Below are positions 49,001 to 55,950 of a stretch of DNA of 64,000 nt, one piece after another (position 1 is the first letter of the stretch; each line of letters starts with the position of its first letter). The notes under the pieces are model-generated. The model was not told the origin of the DNA. It saw only the letters and a list, made by a program, of their open reading frames with translations, and searched no databases. Made by a program: the position numbers and the translations under genes. Source of the stretch: Hyalangium gracile (GTDB taxonomy: Bacteria > Myxococcota > Myxococcia > Myxococcales > Myxococcaceae); the NCBI RefSeq assembly GCF_020103725.1, contig NZ_JAHXBG010000026.1:90610-154609 (forward strand), in the 5' to 3' direction.

Positions 49001-51383
49001 GCCGGGCCTCGGCGAGGTTGCCGCTCGCGGACTCGCTGCGGGCCTGCTCCAGGCGCAGCGAGAAGGCCAGCTCCGGATCGCTCCGCCACGGATCGCCCGG
49101 GAGCAGCTGGAAGGCCATGGTGAAGAAGCCGATGGCCGACCGGTGGGCCGTGGAGGCCTTGGCGCGCTGCCCCGCGTCGGCGTTCAGCCGCGCCAGCCGG
49201 GAGCGCTCCTCCGGATCCTCCAGCATCGCCGCGCCCGCGTTGAGGTGCCCCACCACGTCGAAGAGCTGCTCGTGCAGCTGCTCCGGCGAGAGCCGAGCCC
49301 ACAGCAGGCGGCCCAGCTCCAGGTGGATGGCCCGCCGCTCGTTCTCGGGGATGACGGAGTAGGCGGCCTGCTGGATGCGGTCGTGCAGGAAGCGGTAGTG
49401 CTGGGGCGCCGTCTGCACCAGCAGCCCTTCCTGGAGCACCGGCTCGAGGCGGCGCTCCACCTCGAGCACATCCTGGCGGGAGACGAGGGCCAGCGTCTCC
49501 AGGCCGAAGGCACTGCCCACGCACGCGGCCAGGCGGAGGATCTCCTGGGCCTCCACGGACAGCTGCCGCAGCCGGCCGGCCATGAAGTCCACCACGTTGT
49601 CGGAGTAGCCCCGGGCCCGCACGGCCTCCGCGTCCCAGCGCCACTCTCCCTGGGGCCCTCGGGCCACCAGCCCCTCCTGGGCGAGCGTCTGGAAGAGCTG
49701 GAGGAGGAAGAAGGGATTGCCGCCCGTCTTCTCCTGCAGCAGCCCCGCGAGCGGCTCCACGAGCGCGGGGGCGGCGCCGGGCAGGGCCTCGGACACCAGC
49801 TGCCGCGTCTGCGAGAGCGAGAGCGGCCCCAGGCGCAGGTCCGTGAGCCGGCCTCCCGCCTTGCGAACCTCCTCCACGGTCTGCGCCAGCGGATGCGAGG
49901 CGCTCACCTCGTTGTCCCGGTAGGCGCCGATCAGCAGGTGGGGCGGCGTGTCCGGGTGGAGGATGAGGTGCTGCAGCAGCTTGAGGCTGGCGGGGTCCGC
50001 CCACTGCAGATCATCCAGGAAGAGCACCAGCGGGCGCTCGGCGGTGGAGAACACGCCCAGCAGGCGCTGGAAGAGGCGGGTGAAGCGGTTGCGCGTCTCC
50101 GTGGGCGGCAGCTCGGGCACGGGAGGCTGCGGGCCCACCACCTGCTCCAGCGGCGGCACCAGCTCCACCAGCACCTGCCCCTGGCCCTCGAAGGCCTCCA
50201 GCAGGCGGTGGCGCCAGGCCTCCACCTCCTCGGTGCTGCCGGCCAGCACCTGCCGCACCAGCGCTCGCAGGGCCTGGGCCAGGGTGTCGTAGGGCACGTC
50301 CCGCTGGAGCTGGCCGAACTTGCCGCTGACGAAGAAGCCTCGGCGCTGCAACACGGGCCGGTGCAGCTCGTTGACGACGGAGGACTTGCCGATGCCCGAG
50401 TAGCCGCTCACCAGGAGCCACTCGGGGTGCTCCGCTCTCACCACCCGCTCGAACGCGTCCCGCAGGGCCTCGATCTCGGCCTCGCGGCCGTAGAGCTTCT
50501 GGGGGAGCTGGAAGCGCCGAGGGAAGTCCCGCTGGCCCAGGGGAAACTCCTCGAGCTGGCCGCGCCGCAGCCCCTCCTGGCAGCGCTCGAGATCCGCCTT
50601 CAGCCCCTCGGCGCTCTGGTAGCGCTCCTCGGCGGGCTTGGCCAGCAGCTTGAGCACCACCGCCGAGAGCATGGGCGGCACCGAGTCCATCCGCAGGTGC
50701 GGGGGGACGGGCTTGCGCGCGATGTGCGCGTGGATCCACTCCAGCGCGTCCCGGCCCTCGAAGGGCAGCTGTCCGGTGAGCAGCTGGTAGAGGGTGACGC
50801 CCAGCGAGTAGAAGTCCGTGCGGTAGTCCACCGCGCGGTTCATTCTCCCGGACTGCTCCGGGGACATGTAGGCCAGCGTGCCTTCGGCGAGCGCGGCGGG
50901 AGCCGCCTCCACGTGCTCCACCTGCTGCAGCGTGGCCAGGCCAAAGTCGACGAGCCACACCCGCCCGTCCTCCGAGAGCAGGATGCTGGAGGGGGTGATG
51001 TCCTTGTGGATGACGCCGCGGCGGTGCACCTCCGCCAGGGTGTCCAGCATCGGCAGGAGCAACGACAGGAGGCGCGAGGCCTCCAGCGGCTGCTCCTGCA
51101 GCTCCGACAGCGCCAGGCCCCCCACGTCCTCCTGCACCAGGACTGGGCTCTCCTTGATCACCTCGTAGCCCAGGACGCTGGGAACGCCGGGCGTGCCCTG
51201 CAGGCGCTGTAGCACCCGGTGCTCCCGCTCGTAGCGGGCACGCTCTCGGGGCCCCGCGTGCTCCGTGCGCGGCGTCTTGACGATGACGGTCCGTTGATCC
51301 GCCTCGCGCACCGCGCGAAACAGCAGGTGGCTGCTCGTCGTCTGGAGCAGCCTCAGGAGCTTGTAGCCGGGGATCTCCGCCAT
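46071..51383 (-). CDS. Ser/Thr kinase - AAA ATPase - TPR - GAF - histidine kinase (trifunctional fusion)
   Basis: 1770 residues. Domain 1, residues 1-270: Ser/Thr kinase with Lys36 (VIVKTP), catalytic Asp128 in HKDITPSSIL and Asp146 in DFGLA. The usual Asn of the catalytic loop is Ser133, and the Lys after the HRD Asp is Thr. Domain 2, about 295-640: AAA with Walker A GYSGIGKSS (Lys333) and Walker B LVLFLDDLQWAD. A helical TPR-like region runs to about 1280. GAF is about 1290-1440, then a coiled coil and the kinase box with His1508 (HEVGN), NLLSNARQAL, VHDNGQGM and GHGLGLHSS. Paralogous with the gene at the left edge. Upstream of GH31 and the sugar-binding gene on the same strand (115-base gap), so it may sense for them (inference). 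Confidence 0.95.
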   Translation of the reverse strand: MAEIPGYKLLRLLQTTSSHLLFRAVREADQRTVIVKTPRTEHAGPRERARYEREHRVLQRLQGTPGVPSVLGYEVIKESPVLVQEDVGGLALSELQEQPLEASRLLSLLLPMLDTLAEVHRRGVIHKDITPSSILLSEDGRVWLVDFGLATLQQVEHVEAAPAALAEGTLAYMSPEQSGRMNRAVDYRTDFYSLGVTLYQLLTGQLPFEGRDALEWIHAHIARKPVPPHLRMDSVPPMLSAVVLKLLAKPAEERYQSAEGLKADLERCQEGLRRGQLEEFPLGQRDFPRRFQLPQKLYGREAEIEALRDAFERVVRAEHPEWLLVSGYSGIGKSSVVNELHRPVLQRRGFFVSGKFGQLQRDVPYDTLAQALRALVRQVLAGSTEEVEAWRHRLLEAFEGQGQVLVELVPPLEQVVGPQPPVPELPPTETRNRFTRLFQRLLGVFSTAERPLVLFLDDLQWADPASLKLLQHLILHPDTPPHLLIGAYRDNEVSASHPLAQTVEEVRKAGGRLTDLRLGPLSLSQTRQLVSEALPGAAPALVEPLAGLLQEKTGGNPFFLLQLFQTLAQEGLVARGPQGEWRWDAEAVRARGYSDNVVDFMAGRLRQLSVEAQEILRLAACVGSAFGLETLALVSRQDVLEVERRLEPVLQEGLLVQTAPQHYRFLHDRIQQAAYSVIPENERRAIHLELGRLLWARLSPEQLHEQLFDVVGHLNAGAAMLEDPEERSRLARLNADAGQRAKASTAHRSAIGFFTMAFQLLPGDPWRSDPELAFSLRLEQARSESASGNLAEARRLIEELLPRAPTPQHLAAASKLKTELLLATGQARAATACLLKCLERFGVYIPAAPTWEEAVAARQEVEAMLGDRPIESLLELPPLTDPEMKTVVDVLVALISPAFFTHENLLALQLCQLVSLTLRHGNTAASALGYAWYGLVTGSRFGDYRRGYEFGRLARAMLERYPGPTYRARVLFILGQMSAWVLPLPVARELYQESFQTAVQGSDFQTANFCCVMLGTLPIFTGAELAQVEQAAASAKDFPRKVNFQSGQDFIQILQCFVQQMRGLNESFSSLSGEGCPEKYFESPKSTNLAPQDCWYAITKLRSRYMCGAYEEARQAAEQVRPLLWALLGRIHVLDYHQYRALALAACYREAPVLRQAEYLEHIQQHQAQLAQWAGNCPETFRSSERMVTAELERLRGRAQEAMQAYEDAIQAARAHGLIQNVALASELAARFWKERGYPTIATSYARQAREAYGQWGAEGKVRHLDEQWPHLAELPTGRQHLSYDTGPGQLDALSLVKAQQAISSEINLDRLVATLVRMALQSAGARRGALILSHGEELVVKSLVDASGREIWTGSGPPTVDELPWTVLAYVNRTGEHVLVDDTSRSHPFSSDRFFAQSRARSLLCLPLRNKQTVHGLLYLENSLTTGAFSPGRIALLQHLASHAVISLENARLYAEVQQAEAALRRANEALEERVEERTRELKQAQAQLVETARLAGMAEVASNMLHEVGNTLTSLVVATEQLGSEVADSRVDRVAQLAALLEEHHAHLADFLTQDPRGAQVVPYLSRLASKLKQERASFQESIQEMSRNVERVRDIVRLQQTHARSTLLLEECSLADVVEEALRLQLGPLQQTGVRVVKELEPLPRLKVDRHRLLQILLNLLSNARQALESSAPRERLLKLRLRKDEEWVYIQVHDNGQGMTPETRSRLFNHGFTTRKHGHGLGLHSSALAAQLMGGQLTLESPGLDQGATATLTLPMSGPEKLLAQA

Positions 51384-51623
51384 GTCGGGGCCCTCGGCTC
51401 AGGAAGAAGGAGCAGGGGGAGCCCTCGGCTCCAGCCGCTCGGGATGAACCATCGCTGTCATGCATGTCCCTCGGGGGCACGGTCCGCGCCTGCGTTCATC
51501 TCGCCGTGTGATGGAACTGCTCTCAGTGTATCGGCGCCTCGGAGTGGCTGGGAGGGTCAGCCCGTGGGGGTCGTCTCGACCCAGGGGCCGCAACGCAACT
51601 CCAGGCAGGGGGTGTCCGACAAT

Positions 51624-51637
51624 TCCGTTCGAACGGA
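51624..51637. promoter_or_regulatory. Perfect 14-bp palindrome upstream of the lysin gene
   Basis: TCCGTTCGAACGGA lies 28 bases before the GTG at 51666, just before the GAGGAG ribosome site. The position fits repression of the lysin gene. The GTTCGAAC core recalls LexA-type half-sites of actinobacteria, but the match is not specific. Confidence 0.5.
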
Positions 51638-51665
51638 TTTGTTTCCCAATTTCTGAGGAGCAGTC

Positions 51666-53672
51666 GTGACGGTCCACACCATCAGCTCGGGAGAGACGCT
51701 GAGCAGCATCGCGCGCCGCTACAACTCGACGGTCGACGCGATCGCCAAGGCGAACAACATCCAGAACCCGAACCTGATCGTCACGGGCCGTCAGCTGACG
51801 ATCCCTGACGGGTTCGACGCGCAGCCCCGGCCCGCGTCCGGGCCTCAGTCGGGTGACGGCTTCCAGTCGAGCCCGGCGCAGGCTCGGGCTCCGGGCGGCA
51901 TCCCCTCCGCGGCCGAGGGGCAGTTCGATGGCAACCGCGCGGCGTCCGGCACCACCGAGACGCGGGCGTGGCTCCCGGTGAACGCTCCGCTGCAGGGCAG
52001 CCCGTCTAACCGCAACGCGGCCACGTACGCGGACGTCATCGATCAGTTCGCGGTGGGCAGCAACCCGCGCTACCAGCGGCGGGAGGGGAACACCTACTGC
52101 AACATCTTCGCGTGGGACGTGACGAAGGCGATGGGCGCGGAGATCCCGCACTGGGTGGACGGCGCGGGCAACCCCACGGGCGTGGGCCAGGGCCGCGAGC
52201 TGGACGCCAACGCCACCAACCAGTGGCTGAACAACCAGGGCCGCAACCACGGCTGGCGCCAGGTGAGCGCGCAGGAGGCGCAGGCGCTGGCCAACCAGGG
52301 GCACCCGACGGTGGCCAGCTGGAACAACCCGGGCGGCATCGGCCACATCGCGGTGGTGCGCCCCGGAGAGGTGACGGAGCGCGGCCCGGCGATCGCCCAG
52401 GCCGGCTCGAGCAACTTCAATGACGGCCACGTGCGCGACTCCTTCGGGAACGCGAACGTGCAGTACTTCGTGAACGACCGCGGCACGGCCTCGCAGGGCC
52501 CGTCACAGCCCGCGCCGTCCGCGCCCTCCGCGCCCTCCGCGCCGACCTCCCAGCCCGCGCCCTCCGCGCCCGCATCGCCCACGGCCGCGGCGCGCTTCAG
52601 CGTCCCGCAGAGCGATCTGCGGCGCGGCAGCCAGGGCGAGGACGTGCGGCAGCTCCAGTCCGCGCTGGTGAACCTGGGGTACATGACGCAGGCGCAGATG
52701 GACACGGGCCCGGGCACCTTCGGTCCTCAGACGGAGGCCTCGCTCAAGCGCTACCAGGGCGATCGAGGCCTGGCGGCGGACGGCGTCTACGGTCCGCAGA
52801 CCCGTGGCGCGCTGAGCCGTGAGGCGAGCGCCCCGCGCTTCAGCGTCCCGCAGGGCGATCTGCAGCGCGGCAACCAGGGTGAGGGAGTGAAGCAGCTCCA
52901 GACGGCGCTGGTGAGCCTGGGCTACATGACGCAGGCGCAGATGGACACGGGCCCGGGCACCTTCGGCCCGCAGACGGAGTCCTCGCTCAAGCGCTTCCAG
53001 GCCGACCACGGCGTGCCGAACACCGGCTATTACGGGCCGCTGACGCGAGAGGCGCTGACGCGCGTGGCGGGTGGAGGCTCCGGGCCCTCGGGCCCCACGG
53101 GGCCGGGGCCGGTGACGGGGCCGGGCAACGAGCCGGGCTCCGCGGGCGGCGTGTCCATGCAGCAGCTGCGCGCCATCATGCCGAACCTGAGCGAGTCGCG
53201 GGCGCAGCAGATGCTGCCGCACCTGAACGCGGCCATGCAGGAGGCGGGCATCAACACGCCTCGGCGGCAGGCGGCGTTCCTGGCGCAGCTGGCGCACGAG
53301 AGCGGCGAGTTCCGCTACATGGAGGAGATCGCCTCCGGCGCGGCGTACGAGGGCCGGACGGACCTGGGCAACACGCAGCCGGGCGACGGCGTGCGCTTCA
53401 AGGGCCGCGGGCCCATCCAGCTGACGGGCCGTGCCAACTACCGCGCCGCGGGCCGGGCGCTCGGCATCGATCTGGAGAACAACCCGACGCGCGCGGCGGA
53501 TCCGGACGTGGGCTTCCGCACGGCCGCCTGGTACTGGAACAACCGCAACCTGAACTCCTACGCGGATGCGGGCAACTTCGACGCCATCACCTACCGGGTG
53601 AACGGTGGGTACAACGGCAAGGCGTCGCGCGACGCGTACTACGCCCGGGCCCTGCAGGTGCTCGGCGCGTAG
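51666..53672 (+). CDS. Modular peptidoglycan hydrolase: LysM, CHAP-like, two PG-binding domains, GH19
   Basis: 668 residues from GTG 51666 with GAGGAG upstream and no signal peptide. LysM at 2-48 (HTISSGETLSSIARRYN). A Cys/His hydrolase-like segment at about 120-290 has Cys145 (NTYCNIFAW) and His227 (GHIAVV), suggesting a CHAP/NlpC-type amidase. Ala/Pro linker about 295-308. Two tandem PG-binding-1 domains at 310-390 and 391-471, 81 residues each and nearly identical. GH19 lysozyme/chitinase-like domain at about 497-668 with the family Glu at 545 (HESGEF), YEGRTDLGN and FKGRGPIQLTGRANY. Lack of a signal peptide fits an endolysin, tailocin or type VI secretion cargo. Confidence 0.92.
   Translation: MTVHTISSGETLSSIARRYNSTVDAIAKANNIQNPNLIVTGRQLTIPDGFDAQPRPASGPQSGDGFQSSPAQARAPGGIPSAAEGQFDGNRAASGTTETRAWLPVNAPLQGSPSNRNAATYADVIDQFAVGSNPRYQRREGNTYCNIFAWDVTKAMGAEIPHWVDGAGNPTGVGQGRELDANATNQWLNNQGRNHGWRQVSAQEAQALANQGHPTVASWNNPGGIGHIAVVRPGEVTERGPAIAQAGSSNFNDGHVRDSFGNANVQYFVNDRGTASQGPSQPAPSAPSAPSAPTSQPAPSAPASPTAAARFSVPQSDLRRGSQGEDVRQLQSALVNLGYMTQAQMDTGPGTFGPQTEASLKRYQGDRGLAADGVYGPQTRGALSREASAPRFSVPQGDLQRGNQGEGVKQLQTALVSLGYMTQAQMDTGPGTFGPQTESSLKRFQADHGVPNTGYYGPLTREALTRVAGGGSGPSGPTGPGPVTGPGNEPGSAGGVSMQQLRAIMPNLSESRAQQMLPHLNAAMQEAGINTPRRQAAFLAQLAHESGEFRYMEEIASGAAYEGRTDLGNTQPGDGVRFKGRGPIQLTGRANYRAAGRALGIDLENNPTRAADPDVGFRTAAWYWNNRNLNSYADAGNFDAITYRVNGGYNGKASRDAYYARALQVLGA
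52593..53078 (+). repeat. Tandem duplication of the PG-binding domain
   Basis: Two 243-base units (52593-52835 and 52836-53078) code near-identical PG-binding-1 domains (both with LGYMTQAQMDTGPGTFGPQTE). The high nucleotide similarity indicates a recent tandem duplication. Confidence 0.85.
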
Positions 53673-53694
53673 GGCGGGAGGCCAGCGCTCGAGA

Positions 53695-53723
53695 GCCCAT
53701 GATGCGGATGTCACATCATGGGC
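53695..53723. other. Perfect 10-bp hairpin between the lysin and SRPBCC genes
   Basis: GCCCATGATG, nine-base loop, CATCATGGGC. It lies 23 bases past the lysin stop and 78 bases before the next start on the same strand. Likely a terminator without U tract, or an operator for the next operon. Confidence 0.55.
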
Positions 53724-53801
53724 AGCGGCCTTGTCCCGCCAGTCCAATGGGCACGGCGCGGCGGATGCACATGCTCTCCAGGCTGCGGAGGAGCGTGTGC
53801 C

Positions 53802-54590
53802 ATGACGATCGCCGAGAGTGAGCTGATCCCGACACCCGAGGTGCCCCGGCCGGAGCTGGAGCCTCGGGCCCAGCGGGGGAGCAAGGGAGTCAACGTCGGA
53901 CCCTGGGAGCGCGTGGCCTCGGTGGCCGCGGGCGCGGGGCTCATCACCCTCGGACTGAAGCGCCGCCTGGCGGGCCGGCTGGCCCTGCTGGTGGCGGGAG
54001 GTGAGCTCGTGCAGCGAGGGCTCACCGGCAAGTGCAGGGGCTACGCGCTGCTCGGCATCAGCACCGCCGTGAAGGGCGAGCCAGGCGCGGTGGTCCACCA
54101 GCGCATCACCATCCTGGCGGAGCCCGATGCGGTGTACCGCACCTGGCGCAACCTGGAGAACCTGCCGCGCTTCATGACGCACGTGAAGGAGGTGCGCCTC
54201 CTGGGGGGGGATCGCACCCACTGGCGCGTGAAGGCACCCGCGGGGGGATTCGTGGAATGGGAGGCGCGTATCACCGAGGATCGTCCGGGAGAGCTGCTGT
54301 CCTGGGCCACTCTGCCGGGCTCCTCCCTCCACCATACGGGCACTGTCCGCTTCACCCGCGCGCCGGGAGACCGGGGCACGGAGGTGGAGGTGCTCCTGCG
54401 CTACGACGCGCCCGGCGGCCGGCTGGGCGTGGTGCTGGCACGGCTGCTGGGCGAGGAGCCCAAGCGCCAGCTCTCCGAGGATCTCCGCCGCCTCAAGCAG
54501 ATCCTGGAGGCGGGAGAGATCGCCACCATCACCCCGCAGCCGTCCGGCCACCGCTCGGTGGTGGGCCGCATGCTCTCTCCCAACCGCTGA
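53802..54590 (+). CDS. SRPBCC (polyketide cyclase/START-like) protein with a DUF2892-like membrane lead
   Basis: 262 residues from ATG 53802 (GAGGAG upstream). Residues about 30-95 contain hydrophobic segments ([24 protein letters not shown]) that resemble a small membrane domain. Residues about 110-240 match an SRPBCC ligand-binding fold ([66 protein letters not shown]). Ligand unknown. The dehydrogenase gene follows by 13 bases, so they form an operon. Confidence 0.87.
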   Translation: MTIAESELIPTPEVPRPELEPRAQRGSKGVNVGPWERVASVAAGAGLITLGLKRRLAGRLALLVAGGELVQRGLTGKCRGYALLGISTAVKGEPGAVVHQRITILAEPDAVYRTWRNLENLPRFMTHVKEVRLLGGDRTHWRVKAPAGGFVEWEARITEDRPGELLSWATLPGSSLHHTGTVRFTRAPGDRGTEVEVLLRYDAPGGRLGVVLARLLGEEPKRQLSEDLRRLKQILEAGEIATITPQPSGHRSVVGRMLSPNR

Positions 54591-54603
54591 CGAGGAATCC
54601 ACC

Positions 54604-55773
54604 ATGAAGGCCATCTGCTGGAACGGCGTCAATGACGTGCGTGTCGAGACCGTCCCCGATCCCCACATGCTCAACCCTCGCGACGCCATCATCCGGGTGA
54701 AGGCGACGACGATCTGTGGCTCGGACCTGCACCTCTATGACGGGTACATCCCGTCCATGGAGAAGGGAGACATCCTCGGCCATGAGTTCATGGGCGAGGT
54801 GGTGGAGGTGGGCTCCGCGGTGAAGAACCTGCGGACGGGGGACCGGGTCGTCGTCCCCTCCGTCATCTCCTGTGGGAACTGCTTCCATTGCAGGCAGGGC
54901 CAGTTCTCGCTCTGCGACAACTCCAACCCCAACCCGATGCTGTCCGAGAAGCTATGGGGCCAGTGCCCCTGCGGCATCTTCGGCTACTCGCACATGATGG
55001 GCGGCTACGCGGGCAGCCACGCGGAGTACATCCGGGTGCCCTTCGCGGACGTGGGGCCCCGGAAGATCCCCGACGGCATCAGTGACGAGAAGGCGCTCTT
55101 CATCTCGGACGCGGTGCCCACGGGCTTCATGGCCGCGGACTTCTGCAACATCCAGCGCGGAGACACCATCGCGGTGTGGGGCTGTGGCGCGGTGGGCCTG
55201 TTCGCCATCCGCAGCGCCTACCTGCTGGGCGCCGAGCGCGTCATCGCCATCGATCGGCTCCCGGAGCGGCTGGTGCTGGCGCGGGAGCGCTTCGGCGCGG
55301 AGGTGCTCGACTACACGAAGGTCAACGTGGTGGAGGCCCTCAAGGAGCTGACGGCCGGGCGGGGGCCGGACGCCTGCATCGACGCGGTGGGCATGGAGGC
55401 TCACGAGGTGGGCCTCGAGGGGGCCTATGATCGCGTGAAGCAGGCGGTGCGGCTGGAGACGGAGCGCCCCTACGTGCTGCGCGAGGCCATCCAGTCCTGC
55501 CGCAAGGGAGGCCTCGTCTCCGTCATCGGTGTGTATGGCGGGCTGGTGGACAAGTTCCCCATGGGCGCGGCCATGAACAAGGGCCTCACGTTCCGGATGG
55601 CCCAGATGCACGCCCAGCGCTACCTGGATCGGCTCCTGGAGTACGTGCAGCGCGGGGAGCTGGATCCGTCCATCGTCGCCACGCACCGCATGCCCCTCTC
55701 CGAGGGCCCGCGTGCCTACGAGATGTTCAAGCACAAGACCGACGGCTGCGTGCGCGTGGTGCTGATGAACTGA
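54604..55773 (+). CDS. Zinc-dependent alcohol dehydrogenase, glutathione-independent formaldehyde dehydrogenase-like
   Basis: 389 residues, standard MDR length. Catalytic zinc ligands Cys38, His60 and Glu61. Structural zinc ligands Cys90, Cys93, Cys96 and Cys104. NAD-binding [10 protein letters not shown]. The [14 protein letters not shown] and long insertion after the structural zinc match the formaldehyde/threonine dehydrogenase-like group. Substrate cannot be set from sequence. It is in an operon with the SRPBCC gene. The pair seems conserved in several bacterial groups (recollection, not checked). Confidence 0.93.
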   Translation: MKAICWNGVNDVRVETVPDPHMLNPRDAIIRVKATTICGSDLHLYDGYIPSMEKGDILGHEFMGEVVEVGSAVKNLRTGDRVVVPSVISCGNCFHCRQGQFSLCDNSNPNPMLSEKLWGQCPCGIFGYSHMMGGYAGSHAEYIRVPFADVGPRKIPDGISDEKALFISDAVPTGFMAADFCNIQRGDTIAVWGCGAVGLFAIRSAYLLGAERVIAIDRLPERLVLARERFGAEVLDYTKVNVVEALKELTAGRGPDACIDAVGMEAHEVGLEGAYDRVKQAVRLETERPYVLREAIQSCRKGGLVSVIGVYGGLVDKFPMGAAMNKGLTFRMAQMHAQRYLDRLLEYVQRGELDPSIVATHRMPLSEGPRAYEMFKHKTDGCVRVVLMN

Positions 55774-55918
55774 CCGGTGAGCCGCGGGTGCTCCAGCGGC
55801 GGCCTCCGGGTTGTCCGGTGCCAGCATGTTCACCAGCGGCTCGGGAGGCTCGTCGAAGAGCTCCTGGCGCCCGTCCCCCAGTCTGGCGGCGTGCTCGGGC
55901 GATCATTCCGGGGGAGGA

Positions 55919-55942
55919 GGTGGGGGCGGGCAGGCCCCCACC
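55919..55942 (-). terminator. GC hairpin after the choice-of-anchor-A gene
   Basis: GGTGGGGGC, six bases, GCCCCCACC: a perfect 9-bp stem, eight bases past the stop at 55951 on the minus strand. It also lies beyond the dehydrogenase stop, so it could serve both convergent genes. Confidence 0.55.
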
Positions 55943-55950
55943 CCGGGTGG

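Noticed and set aside
51399..52430. 343-codon minus-strand open frame over the lysin 5' half
   Set aside because: It is the reverse shadow of a gene with strong protein-family evidence on the plus strand.
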